A DNA stretch of 64,000 nucleotides, taken from assembly GCA_032358165.1 (NCBI GenBank), contig JAALGY010000057.1, positions 1,302,001 through 1,366,000 on the forward strand. Reading direction: 5' to 3'. The notes under the pieces are model-generated. The model was not told where the DNA came from, did no database searches, and was given only the letters and a program-made list of their open reading frames with translations. A program made the position numbers and the translations under genes. Origin of the DNA: Diplosphaera chodatii. Its lineage: Eukaryota > Chlorophyta > Trebouxiophyceae > Prasiolales > Stichococcaceae. Positions 11,459 through 21,807 of the stretch are shown here, piece by piece. Position 1 is the first letter of the stretch; each line of letters begins with the position of its first letter.

Positions 11459-11681
11459 ATAGCGGTAAGGGAAGTGCAAATAGCGATGGAAAAGGACCTT
11501 TGACCGGAAGGCTGTTTGTGTATTGCGTTTTTCAACGACTTATATACACAAACCATGGAGGGCAGATTGCCGAAGCAACCACTTGCATAGGGTGGGGTGG
11601 GTTGGTCCCACACGGAACTAGACCCGAAACTTCCGCCACCGCCAGGGATCGAACCCGGTCCCTGAACGGTGTCCAATGAAT
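11459..11681 (-). mobile_element. SINE-like element copy d, single full unit (223 bp)
   Basis: The cleanest single unit, from ATAGCGGTAAGG to GTCCAATGAAT on the plus strand. It is flanked by GGCGG (11,454-11,458 and 11,682-11,686), present once in the empty site in LINE-A copy 2 (about 16,242). Element plus duplication is 228 bp, so the interrupted LINE-A frame stays open. In element sense it has a GGTTCGATCC box like a pol III B box, and a GC-TTCG-GC hairpin. Confidence 0.9.
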
Positions 11682-13182
11682 GGCGGCAGCGTTGTGGTGG
11701 GGGGCAGGTGGTAGGGGGGCGGGCTGCTCGTCGTCGGTGACCAGTGAGCTGTGTGGTCGGCGGAGTGGGCCGAGTTGCAAGGGTCAGTGGAGGATCGTGC
11801 GGGCGAGGTGGCGGCGGCAGTGGGGTGCTCGCCAAGGGTGCTGCGGCTGAGGCGTCTGCGGCGGGTGCAGGCTCACGTGGGCTGGTCGTCGTGGGCGGTG
11901 CTGTCGCTGGAGGGTCCGGAGGATGTGTGCCTGGCTGGCGAGGTGTATGGGGTGTGGCTGGTGGCACCGGCAGCGGAACGCTGCGAGTCGACTGCCGAGG
12001 CGGCAGTGGGGCGACGGGAAGGGCTGCCATGTCCGCCTGGTTGGTGTTCGCCTCGAGCGCTAGCCGCATGGTGGCATCGAGGGAGGCACGGATGACGGCA
12101 AGGTCCCCGCGTGCGACGGCAGCGAACTGGGGGTCGCCCTCGATGGCTGCCCGCAGGTCGTCAAGGGACCAGAGGCCAAGGGATGCAGCTCCAATGAGGT
12201 CGGCGTCGTGGGCAATAGGGTCAGCGATGGCACGTCGGCTGAAGAACAGGCGATCTCGCATGACGAGGCGGTGCGTATGCTGCTGCTCAGGGTCCAGCTT
12301 GCGCCCAATCCCGATGCGGTGAGCAGCCGCGACGCCGTCGCGCAGGCGTGGCGGGAGCGATGGCACAGTGGCGATGTCGAGAGTGGATGCCATGATGGCA
12401 GGTCCGAGGCCCCAACGGTGAAGGGCTCGGGCTGGCGCGTCGGTGTGGGCAACGGAGGATGCCGGAGCTCGCATGAGGTGAAAGCCGTGAATGGACTTCC
12501 ACACTGCTGGCGTCGGCTGGAACAGGCGGAACGCTCGCTTCGCTGCCAGGGCGGTGGCGAAGAGCTCAAGGGAGGGGGCGCCTGCGCCACCAGCTCGTCG
12601 GGAGAGGCCGCACACAAGTCGCTTCGGGTTGCAGTTGGCGGAGAGGGGGTCGGTGTTGTAGCGATTGCGACTGATGTAGCCGTAGATGAGGGTGTTGAGC
12701 TTCGCCAGTTGGGTGGCTGTGAGGGGGTCGAAGCTGAGGAGGTGCACCAGCTGCGACTGCAGGTTCTGCTTGCCGACGTACGCCCGTCCAAAGAAGGAGA
12801 TGGCGTGCTTGGACCACTGCAGGACCGCCTTGCCGATAAGGCCGATCCGGGAGTTGATCTTGTGCTGGCGAGCGTCGATAGCGTCGCTGCCGCAGCCGAC
12901 GATGACGCCCAAGTGGTTGACATATGTGTGGTGTGGGGTGTATGTGATGCCGGTGGCGGCACTGGTGTGGGCGGGTTGCCGGGCAGCCGAGCCGAACAGC
13001 AGAGACTTGGTCTTGGTGGGGTTGAGTTGGGCGCCCGAGGCGGCAGCGAAGGCGGCAACAGGTCCTTCGATGATCTTGTCGCAGTCCGCTGCGGAGGCGG
13101 CGTGGATGGTGGTGTCGTCGGCGTGCATGTGGCAAGGGGGAGCAGCTCCGCCAAAGGGGAGGGCGATGGGTTGCACGGCACC

Positions 13183-13229
13183 AAACAAACAAACAAACAA
13201 ACAAACAAACAAACAAACAAACAAACAAA
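13183..13229 (+). repeat. (CAAA)n tract at LINE-A copy 1 5' junction
   Basis: About eleven AAAC units separate the 5'-truncated edge of LINE-A copy 1 from minisatellite units. In LINE sense this is (TTTG)n at the 5' side, unlike the 3' tail position seen in T elements, so it was probably brought in at the junction. Confidence 0.85.
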
Positions 13230-13395
13230 AGTGAAGGTGAAGGCGACGGCGGGTGCTGACAGGTGAGGTGTGAGGGTGTAGGTGGCGGTGAGCGGCGGTG
13301 GGAGTACAGGATGGGACCGAAAGTGAAGGTGAAGATGACGGCGGGTGCTGGCAGGTGAGGTGTGAGGGTGTAGGCGATGTGCGTCGGCGTGAGTG
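13230..13395 (-). repeat. 92-bp minisatellite (about two units) after LINE-A copy 2
   Basis: Fewer than two repeat units, reached without a break from the LINE-A copy 2 3' UTR. The transition region (GCCGACGCACATCGCCTAC in the minus reading) matches that of copy 1, supporting the array as part of the LINE-A 3' end. Confidence 0.8.
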
Positions 13396-15765
13396 TGGGC
13401 ATTTACCGTAGTCGTGCGAGACAGTGCTTCAGATGAGTTGGAGGCGCGGTGGGGAGGCAGCCGTTGGGGGTGAATGCTGCGATGTTTGCGGCGGGGGTCC
13501 AGGGCGGGACTCAGGCTGGGGCTGAGGTTGGCGCTGAGGCTGTGGATGTGACTGTGGCTGTGGCTGTGGACGTATTGCTGGCAGCGGCACTGGGTGAGTG
13601 GCCGTCCAGCGGACGACAAGGTCTCGGCCGTTCATGCTGCAGAGGCCGCTCGCGACCCAGATCCTTTTGAAGTCGGTCATGGGGTTGTTGTCGTCGTCAA
13701 TCTGTTGGCCTCGCTGAGCTCCAGTCATGTGCGCGTCGCACTGCTGTGCTAGCTCCGTGGGGGACGTGTAGGCGGCAGTGAACTCGGTGCGCATCGACTG
13801 GACGGCGGAGTGGAGGGTGGCGGCGGCGATAGATGTAGATGAGGGTGTGGGGCCACCATGGTGGACAGCACAGTGGGCGTCCCAGGCCTTCTGTAGGTAG
13901 GTGACCCGAAGCCGGGTCCACAGCTCAAGGTCCAGGCGGCCAGGGTGCCAGGCAGTGGGGTCGCCGGCGATGATGACGTCAGGAGTGGTTGGGGGTGTGT
14001 GGCCGCCGTCGATGGCAGCCCACAAGTCGCAGAGCCACTGGAGGGCAGGGCGTGTGAGCGGGCAGTGGAGGAGGACGTGGGTGGTGTTGGCGACGGTGGT
14101 GGGCTGCAGGGTGGCGGGGTTGTTGACGAGCGGGGTACGGCAAGCCGGCCAGCGGCAGCAGGCCCTCTGCATGGGGGTGTCACCTGACATGTCGACAGCA
14201 GCGTGCTTATAGCGGCAGTAGGTGAGGAAGGATGGTGTGCGAAGTTGGCAGTGAAGGGCTCGCCAGGCGACGGCGACATCGGCCTTGCGGATGTTGGTGC
14301 CGCAGAGCTGTTCCCAGCAGCGGCGGTACTTGGAGGCGACGGCAGGAGTGGTGTTGTCCTGAGGAGGATGGCGTTGTTGGTGGGGCCGGCGAGCGTGTGC
14401 TTGGGGCCGCTGCTGTGGGTCGCGGGCCCGTGTCGCCATAGCGTGCACGCTTGATTGGGGCCCTGTGATGGCGATGAAGCATGGGAGACGGTGTGGAGCT
14501 GCTGTTGGCGAGGGCGAGTCAGGGCGTGGGGAACTAGTTGTGGGCTGGTCGGCAGGGGGTGGGGAGTCCGGCTGAGTCGGCTGAATGGGCGTCGGAGAAG
14601 TGGAGTGGGGTGCAGCAGCTGCTGTTATCGCCAGTGGTGCCTGCGGGGAGGTGCGTGTAACCCAGACTGGGTGGTCGATGTGGTCCCGCTGAGCCGTGCG
14701 GTGCTGCTGGGCCTCGGTGATGACGGCATGCTCGGCGGCCTCAACGTGGGCGTAGCCTGGGGCGAACCAGCGAGGGATTGCTGTGGGCTGCGTGGTGGCC
14801 AAGGTGATGCGGCCTTGCTGGAGAAGCTCCGACTCCAGGAGGTGCGCCGTTCCAAGGGAGACCTCGTACTCCATGAGGTTGCGGTCTTCTTCGCCGTAGC
14901 CGTAGATGTCGGGGACGATGGTCAGATCGGCGAGCTCGGCAAGGAAGTAGGGGCGATCCATCTTCTTGTGAGCGGGCACGTCACCATCGTTCCCGTCGGC
15001 CGATGGCGCCGTGTCAGTGATGGTGCAGCGTGTGGGAGGTGACCACATGACGAGATGGCAGGGTCTCCAGGGGGGCTGGGTGTCGAGGAGTGAGGCAGCG
15101 TCGTCATGAGCAGCGAGGCTGTGGTCGAGGCGCACGCGGTAGAGTCGACCATCGCCCTGGCGGCGCACGAAGCGGTGGGCAGAGTCAACCTCCCACTGCT
15201 CCGAAACGTCGACAGACGGAGGAGGCCCTGTGCCTGGCGCATCACATGGGTGCGGGGGCGGCGGGTGGTATGGCGGGAGCCAGACACCAGCCGCACGCAG
15301 GCACACTTCCCACGCTGGGGGTTGTGGTGGCCGTGGCGCATGGTGTGGGGCAAGGGCCAAGGCTGTGGTGGAGGGCGTGACGTCCGGCTGCTGAAGTGGG
15401 GGAGGCGGCATAGGCGGGGGTGGCGGCAGAGGTGGGGGTGGCGGAAGCACTTGGCTTAGTGGGGAGGCGTGTGTACGAGGCGGACTGCGGTTGCGACGTC
15501 GGCTGCGGGTGGCAGCGGCGGTGGTGATGGCAGTGCTGGGTGCGCTGGAGGAGGTCGTTGAGTGACCGGCTGTGGTGGTTGGTGGCGGAGGGTCGGGCAT
15601 GGCAGCCGCCTGAGATGCCAGTGCGTCTCTGACCAGCTGCAGGCTGTACATGGCGATGCGCTGCCCAAGTGGTGCATCCAGGCCGAGGAGGTGTTCCTGG
15701 TGGCGGGCGGCGATGTGGGCGTGGGCGTCCAGGTGGTACGTGTGTCGGATGATATCGAGTGTGAT

Positions 15766-16021
15766 GGATAGCGGTAAGGGAAGTGCAAATAGCGATGGAA
15801 AAGGACCTTTGACCGGAAGGCTGTTTGTGTATTGCGTTTTTCAACGACTTATATACACAAACCATGGAGGGCAGATTGCCGAAGCAACCACTTGCATAGG
15901 GTGGGGTGGGTTGGTCCCACACGGAACTAGACCCGAAACTTCCGCCACCGCCAGGGATCGAACCCGGTCCCTGAACGGTGTCCAATGAATGGATAGCGGT
16001 AAGGGAAGTGCAAATAGAATC
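15766..16021 (-). mobile_element. SINE-like element copy e in LINE-A copy 2
   Basis: A full unit plus a ~35-bp partial repeat and four extra bases, flanked by TGTGAT (15,760-15,765 and 16,022-16,027). The empty site in LINE-A copy 1 near 11,230 has TGTGAT once. Confidence 0.9.
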
Positions 16022-17084
16022 TGTGATGGGGACAGATTGTCGTGCAAACACTCCTCTGAGTGCCTGCACATGCTGAACGAAGGCTGGCGGGCGGGGGAAG
16101 GCGTGGGCGTCAGGGCGGGCGGCGAGTGGCATGTGGACGGCGTCGAGGATGAGAGGCATGTACAGCCAGGAGTTGGTGGGGCGACGGCAGGCTGGCAGTG
16201 TGGCGTGGTCGTGGACGACGCAATCCGGCACAAGGGAGGGGAGGCGGCAGCGTTGTGGTGGGGGGCAGGTGGTAGGGGGGCGGGCTGCTCGTCGTCGGTG
16301 ACCAGTGAGCTGTGTGGTCGGCGGAGTGGGCCGAGTTGCAAGGGTCAGTGGAGGATCGTGCGGGCGAGGTGGCGGCGGCAGTGGGGTGCTCGCCAAGGGT
16401 GCTGCGGCTGAGGCGTCTGCGGCGGGTGCAGGCTCACGTGGGCTGGTCGTCGTGGGCGGTGCTGTCGCTGGAGGGTCCGGAGGATGTGTGCCTGGCTGGC
16501 GAGGTGTATGGGGTGTGGCTGGTGGCACCGGCAGCGGAACGCTGCGAGTCGACTGCCGAGGCGGCAGTGGGGCGACGGGAAGGGCTGCCATGTCCGCCTG
16601 GTTGGTGTTCGCCTCGAGCGCTAGCCGCATGGTGGCATCGAGGGAGGCACGGATGACGGCAAGGTCCCCGCGTGCGACGGCAGCGAACTGGGGGTCGCCC
16701 TCGATGGCTGCCCGCAGGTCGTCAAGGGACCAGAGGCCAAGGGATGCAGCTCCAATGAGGTCGGCGTCGTGGGCAATAGGGTCAGCGATGGCACGTCGGC
16801 TGAAGAACAGGCGATCTCGCATGACGAGGCGGTGCGTATGCTGCTGCTCAGGGTCCAGCTTGCGCCCAATCCCGATGCGGTGAGCAGCCGCGACGCCGTC
16901 GCGCAGGCGTGGCGGGAGCGATGGCACAGTGGCGATGTCGAGAGTGGATGCCATGATGGCAGGTCCGAGGCCCCAACGGTGAAGGGCTCGGGCTGGCGCG
17001 TCGGTGTGGGCAACGGAGGATGCCGGAGCTCGCATGAGGTGAAAGCCGTGAATGGACTTCCACACTGCTGGCGTCGGCTGGAAC

Positions 17085-17131
17085 ATGGAATGGAAAGCGG
17101 TAAGGGAAGTTGCAAATAGCGATGGAAAAGA
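17085..17131 (-). mobile_element. SINE-like element copy f, 47-bp remnant
   Basis: Only the element-3' ~47 bp, diverged (GGAAAGCGGTAAGGGAAGTT). It is flanked by GAAC (17,081-17,084 and 17,132-17,135), present once at the empty site in LINE-A copy 1 near 12,519. It shows that 5' truncation can be extreme. Confidence 0.75.
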
Positions 17132-17734
17132 GAACCGGCGGAACGCTCGCTTCGCTGCCAGGGCGGTGGCGAAGAGCTCAAGGGAAGGGGCGCCAGCGCC
17201 ACCAGCTCGTCGGGAGAGGCCGCACACAAGGCGCTTCGGGTTGCAGTTGGCGGAGAGGGGGTCGGTGTTGTAGCGATTGCGACTGATGTAGCCGTAGATG
17301 AGGGTGTTGAGCTTCGCCAGTTGGGTGGCTGCGAGGGAGTCGAAGCTGAGGAGGTGCACCAGCTGCGACTGCAGGTTCTGCTTGCCGACGTACGCCCGTC
17401 CAAAGAAGGAGATGGCGTGCTTGGACCACTGCAGGACCGCCTTGCCGATAAGGCCAATCCGGGAGTTGATCTTGTGCTGGCGAGCGTCGATAGCGTCACT
17501 GCCGCAGCCGACGATGACGCCCAAGTGGTTGACATATGTGTGGTGTGGGGTATATGTGATGCCGGTGGCGGCACTGGTGTGGGCGGGTTGCCGGGCAGCC
17601 GAGCCGAACAACAGGGACTTGGTCTTGGTGGGGTTGAGCTGGGCGCCCGAGGCGGCAGCGAAGGCAGCAACAGGTCCTACGATGACCTTCCAACTTAGCC
17701 TTTGCAGCCCGTTTGCATCCATGCAGCTTAGACT

Positions 17735-17962
17735 TCCTCATCGGGACTATTGCCTTGCGCTGGTCTCATGGGCCCTGCATTCCCCTGCGGTTTCAGTGTC
17801 CTCCATCTGCACAGTTCGACACTTGATGTGTGACATGACATTCTTTCGCCGCCCTCACGTTCACACGTGAGACGCCGCATTGTGCCGCAGAGCCTTGTTC
17901 TTGAGCTTGGTTCTGGTCTGGACGCCCTTTGTAATGAACAAACAAACAAACAAACAAACAAG
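17735..17962 (+). mobile_element. T element with (AAAC)n tail
   Basis: From CTTCCTCATCGGGACTATTG to ...GCCCTTTGTAATGAAC then AAACAAAC. It is slightly diverged in the middle (GCACAGTTCGACACTTG). It is tail-to-end with the next, inverted copy. Confidence 0.75.
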
Positions 17963-18270
17963 CTCAAGAACAAGGCTCTGCGGCACAATGCGGCTTCTCA
18001 CGTGTGAACGTGAGGGCGGCTGAGTATGTCATCAAAACGTCATGTTCGAAATATATAGATGGAGGACACTGAAACCACAACGGAATGCAGGGCCCATGAG
18101 ACCAGCGAAAGGCAATAGTCCCGATGAGGAAGGCTACCTAATGGTCGTACAAGTGCGGGGACCTAGCGGCGGCGGCAGCAATGCCACGCACTCGCGGCGA
18201 AGTCGCACCGCTGCGGGTCTGTCACTCTAGAAATGTCAAAACGTCTGTGTGTCCATGTGCCACGGCAGAG
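17962..18270 (-). mobile_element. T element, inverted, fused to a LINE fragment
   Basis: Starts at CTCAAGAACAAGGCTC (its 3' end, lacking a tail of its own) and runs to CTAGAAATGTCAAAACGTC, where it joins the LINE 5' fragment at GTGCCACGGCAGAGCGG. With the preceding copy it forms an inverted pair around one (AAAC)n tract. Confidence 0.7.
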
Positions 18271-19790
18271 CGGAAGAGCGTGGAAGTAGTGAGTGGGCTT
18301 CTCGAAGAACATGAGCTCCAATGCCCGGGCGCGATCGAGTGCAAGCTGGGCTTGGCGGTCGTGGTGGGCTTGCAAGGCATCGGCAGCGGTGTGGAAGGCG
18401 GCGCGGGCAGCGTCGCGAGCATTGTCCGTCGCAGCGATGGGCAGCTGTGAGGCTGCAAAGGCGACGGCCTGTTGCAGGTGCCGAAGCTCCAGGCGTCTGC
18501 GACGTGTGTCGGCGGCAGTGCGCCGTTGAGCGAGCAGGCGGATGCAGGAGAGCATGTCCTGCAACAGCCCTTGCGGGTCGGTGTCGCGCAGCTCCGGGGG
18601 GGCGGCGTCGTCGCTGGGAGAGGCGAGGCGCGTTGGCTTGCCGCGGCCAGGAGGCGGAGGAAGTCGGCGGCCCGGCGCGAGGAGTCTTGCTGATGGAGTC
18701 TGTCGGCCATGAGGCGGTCCAGGGCATTTCCCAGTTCAGTGACGAAGTCAGCGTCTGCTACGAGGGGAAGGGGGAAGCGCCACGGTGGGCGAGCCCGCAG
18801 CACCGAGCCGGGGAGCGTGAAGGCGAAGGTGACGCCACGGTGGTCGCTGTGGAAGTCGTCGACGATGGCGGCGTGTGGTTGATGGTGGAGGAGGGCCTCA
18901 GCGACCAGCCACTTGTCGAGTCGAGAGGCGCCGTGGTCGGCGTTGCGAGAGACAAAGGAAAAGTCGGTGGCAGGGTGGGGGTGGCAGTGCCGCCAGGGCA
19001 TCAGCCAAGCCGGCGGAGGTGGCGAGGTGTTGCAGCTCAGGGGCGCCGACCAATCGACCGGATCGCTGGCTAGCGGTGGGGGTGGCATCACGGACGGTGT
19101 CGATGCAGCTGAAGTCGCCGCACAAGAGGACTGTGCGGTGGCTGTCGGCGGACGGCAGGTCTCCGGCAAGAGTGGGGATGAAGGCGAGGCGTGGGTGTTG
19201 ATCGCATGGCGTATAGGCGGTGATGACGGAGTACAGGTGACCATGGAGTGCGAAGTCGACGCGAAGTCGGCGGCCGTCGTCTATGCTGGGGCCGACTTCG
19301 TCGACAGCAGTGCAGCCGCAGGACTCGCGGATGAGGATGGCCACCCCGGTGGTGGCGCGTCGGCGCCGTTCGCCGGGGTCAGTAGTGGCAGCGGGGCCCC
19401 ACCGCCAGAAGGACCAGCCTGGCCAGGGCTGGCCCGGGGCCGCCCCCACTTGCGCCCACTGGTTGCCATCGTCAGAGGCACGTTGATGTGTCTCCTGGAG
19501 GCAAATGACGTCCCAGGGCCCGTTGGTCAGCGTCGCGAAAAGAGCGCGGCGCTTGTCCAAGTCGGCGAGCCCGTTGACGTTCAGTGAAAGCGGGCGCAGG
19601 CGGGAGCGGTCGGCGTGGGCGCTCATGGCGCCCCGCCGCGGCGCCCTGCGGCGCCGCGGCCAGTCTGTGAGTCGAAGCCGGTGGCGGTGGAGGCCCGGCC
19701 TGCAGCCCAGCGGGGCAGCGAGGGTAGCCAGTAGGAACTGGGGCGGCTGCTGAGGCGGCCGCTCTGGAATCGGCTGGTCGCGATGCCGGA
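18271..19790 (-). pseudogene. LINE 5' fragment: ORF2 AP-endonuclease domain
   Basis: Minus-strand reading starts at an ATG at 19,626 (MSAHADRSRLRPLSLNVNGL). It carries the apurinic-endonuclease landmarks LNVNGL (metal Asn), ICLQETH (catalytic Glu), VLLCGDFSCID and, in a second frame, DDFHSDHRGVTFAF (the SDH box), then FEKPTHYFHALP, the usual lead-in to the reverse transcriptase. The reading frame changes at about 18,975 in a C-rich run (CCACCCCCACCC), so ORF2 is broken there. The copy stops at the start of RT, where a T element is joined. It could be the 5' half of LINE-A or of LINE-B; no overlap with the other fragments decides it. The last ~150 bp to the right are GC-rich 5' sequence. Confidence 0.8.
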
Positions 19791-20575
19791 CACACGCCTC
19801 ACCAAGCAGGCATTCCTGGAGAACTGTGCTCTGGCCACCCGGCCGGGGCGCAGCAAGACCAGCTCAGCATGCTGGGCTGCCCAGGTGTGCTCGTTCCTGC
19901 ACTTCATGTCACCCATCGTTGACGGCGTGCCGCAGCGCATTGACACTTCGGTTGTCAGTGCACACCTGCAGCGCCGCACATTCGATGCTGTGAATGGCAG
20001 CGACTTGCGCAAAGTGCGTGAGTGGCTGGGAGTCAGGGGCCCTGTGAACGGTGACAACTACCAGCTGGCCGGCTACTTGCAGGCAGTCGCCTCCAAGACC
20101 GGTCGTCGGCGGTTAGCACAGTTTCGGATGGGCAGTCACATGCTGGGGGTGGAGACAGGGAGGTGGCAGCGTCTGCCGCGGGCAGAGCGGCTGTGTCAGC
20201 GGTGTAACTGCGGCGTGGTGGATGATGAGGCGCACATGGTCTGGGGGTGTCCAGCTCTAGTAGATCAGAGGGTGCAGCATTCTGAGCTGTTTCAGGACAG
20301 CGACATCACCTCAGTGGCGGACTTTATGCAGCAGGATGCCGGGCAACTGGCAGCCTTTTTGCGGGTTTGTCATGATCATTGTGCAGAGTTGGAGGGGTGT
20401 ACATCCAACCGGGATTGAGTGGACCCATTCTGTCAGCGGGGAGTGAACGGTTTCGGACACGACTCGTTGTGCATGTTGCTCTGGGTTATTCCGCCAGAGC
20501 CTGTGGCTAGGCCAAAATGGCCCACCACCAGTATGTAATCAATGTCAATGTCAATGCTCCTGGTGACTGTCGGGG
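19770..20575 (+). pseudogene. LINE-B 3' part, longest copy
   Basis: A plus-strand frame of about 212 codons from MPDTRLTKQAFLENCALATR to CTSNRD, with the CxxC...HxxxxC cluster (RLCQRCNCGVVDDEAHMVWGC). The first Cys cluster holds N in place of S seen in other copies. The 3' UTR runs through TATTCCGCCAGAGCCTG and ends in an AATGTC repeat (ATCAATGTCAATGTCAATG). It has no RT core. Confidence 0.75.
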
Positions 20576-20584
20576 AGGGTGGCA

Positions 20585-20795
20585 TTGACATTGACATTGA
20601 TGACATGCTGGTGGTGGGCCATTTTGGCCTAGCCACAGGCTCTGGCGGGATAACCCAGAGCAACATGCACAACGAGCCGTGTCCGAAACCGTTCACTCCC
20701 CGCTGACAGGATGGTTCCACTCAATCCCGGTTGGATGTACACCCCTCCAACTCTGCACAATGATCATGACAAACCCGCAAAAGGCTGCCAGTTGC
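20585..20795 (-). mobile_element. LINE-B 3' UTR, inverted
   Basis: The same 3' UTR as above on the minus strand, tail to tail with the preceding copy across about 10 bp of CTGTCGGGGAGG. It extends only to the last codons of the zinc-knuckle frame. Confidence 0.7.
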
Positions 20796-21335
20796 CCGGC
20801 ATCTTGCGCGCTGCGGCTTCGCGCCACGGCCGCCTGCGACCGCCAGGTGCCTGGCAAGTCGGCGTCATGGCGGGCGTCGCATGCCGCCCGGGGCGTGCGC
20901 TGCCGGCGAGGCTGCTGCCAGGGCTGCTTCGGCGGGGCTGGTGCTGGAAGTGTTGGGGGGTACCAAAGCCGGCTCCCTGTTGCAGCGGGCGATGTCGGCA
21001 AGGGTGGACTGGCGGTCTGCCCAGTGGCAGCGCCAGCGGTTGGTGGCTGCCGTGAGGAGATGGAGGGCGACGGGTGTCAGGGGGACGCCGTGTGAGCGGT
21101 GTCGGTCGAGGTCGGATGCTGGCAGGGAGGAGGCCCACTCGTTGAGGATGAGGTCGAAGGGGGCGTGGGCGTCTGTGCGTCATCCTTCAACACCTCTGAC
21201 AACAGGGCCAAGTGGCCCGCTGCCATGATATAGCTGTCGGGCATTGAGGCAATGGCCACGTCGACGTCGGTGTGCGGGACCCAGTGGCCGGCCGGTGGGC
21301 AACTGTCGTCGTGGCATTGACATTGATTACATACT
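20796..21335 (-). other. Unclassified repeat-like segment in the mosaic
   Basis: GC-rich sequence with one minus-strand frame lacking stops over much of its length. It is bounded by LINE-B pieces at both sides, including GGCATTGACATTGATTACAT at about 21,316. It may be part of a LINE ORF not otherwise represented here, but no catalytic motif is visible. Confidence 0.4.
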
Positions 21336-21807
21336 GGTGGCATGCAGGGCGCCTCGCGGCGTATCCGGTCCCAGCGGGCCCAGAGCTCGGCGTACTTGTA
21401 CGCAACCGGTCCCTGCATGTCTGCGCGGGGTTTTCTGGGTTTACCCGCGGGTGCCGTGGCACGTGGACACACAGACGGTTTGACATTTCTAGAGTGACAG
21501 ACCCGCAGCGGTACGAGTTCGTCGCGAGTGCGTGGGATTGCTGCCGCCGCCGCTAGGTCCCCGCACTTGTACGACCATTAGGTAGCCCTCCTCATCGGGA
21601 CTATTGCCTTTCGCTGGTCTCATGGGCCCTGCATTCCCTTGTGGTTTCAGTGTCCTCCATCAACATATTTCGAACATGACGTTTTGATGACATACTCAGC
21701 CGCCCTCACGTTCACACGTGAGAAGCCGCATTGTGCCGCAGAGCCATGTTCTTGAGCTTGGTTCTGGTCTGGACGCCCTTTGTAAAACACAAACAAACAA
21801 ACAAACA
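21336..21807 (+). mobile_element. T/Q element with (AAAC)n tail
   Basis: A short Q part (GGCATGCAGGGCGCCTCGCG ... CACGTGGACACACAGACGG) followed by a complete T body and tail ending at about 21,807. It abuts a LINE-B 3' end. Confidence 0.7.

Larger units (their letters stand above)
8541..13182 (-). pseudogene. LINE-A copy 1, truncated ORF2 (RT end to zinc domain)
   Basis: Minus-strand reading. The copy begins within the reverse transcriptase, just before the catalytic HADD box (CHMHADDTTIHAAS, about 13,115), the counterpart of the usual (F/Y)XDD. It then continues through the thumb region (LNPTKTKSLLFG; VNHLGVIVGCGSDAID), a long Pro/Ala-rich linker, an Ala/Pro-rich region with RSRRRNRSPPRTH, and a Cys/His cluster (CCRWPACRTP ... 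THVLLHCPL), ending at a stop at 8,584. The endonuclease and the rest of RT are missing, and (TTTG)n occupies the 5' junction. Three SINE-like insertions lie inside: one keeps the frame open and the shortest breaks it near 9,840. It is otherwise little damaged, so it is recent. It could not move without help from an intact relative. Confidence 0.8.
13396..17690 (-). pseudogene. LINE-A copy 2, truncated ORF2
   Basis: Nearly identical by eye to copy 1 but truncated slightly further in: it begins just after the HADD box (GPVAAFAAASGAQLNPTKTK, about 17,675), so no catalytic aspartates remain. The rest is the same: thumb, Pro-rich linker, YGYGEEDRNLMEYEVSLG region, CCRWPACRTP...H...C zinc cluster, stop at 13,429. 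Apart from two SINE-like insertions (15,766-16,021 and 17,085-17,131) the frames are clean. Because each copy lacks the other's insertions, the pair serve as empty sites for each other. About 45 bp of unrecognised sequence separates its 5' edge from the next T element. Confidence 0.8.

Noticed and set aside
9337..13224. A 1,295-residue host protein
   Set aside because: The content is LINE RT end, Pro-rich linker and a SINE-like insert, continued through (TTTG)n; the same sequence recurs at 13.4-17.7 kb. It is a retroelement pseudogene.
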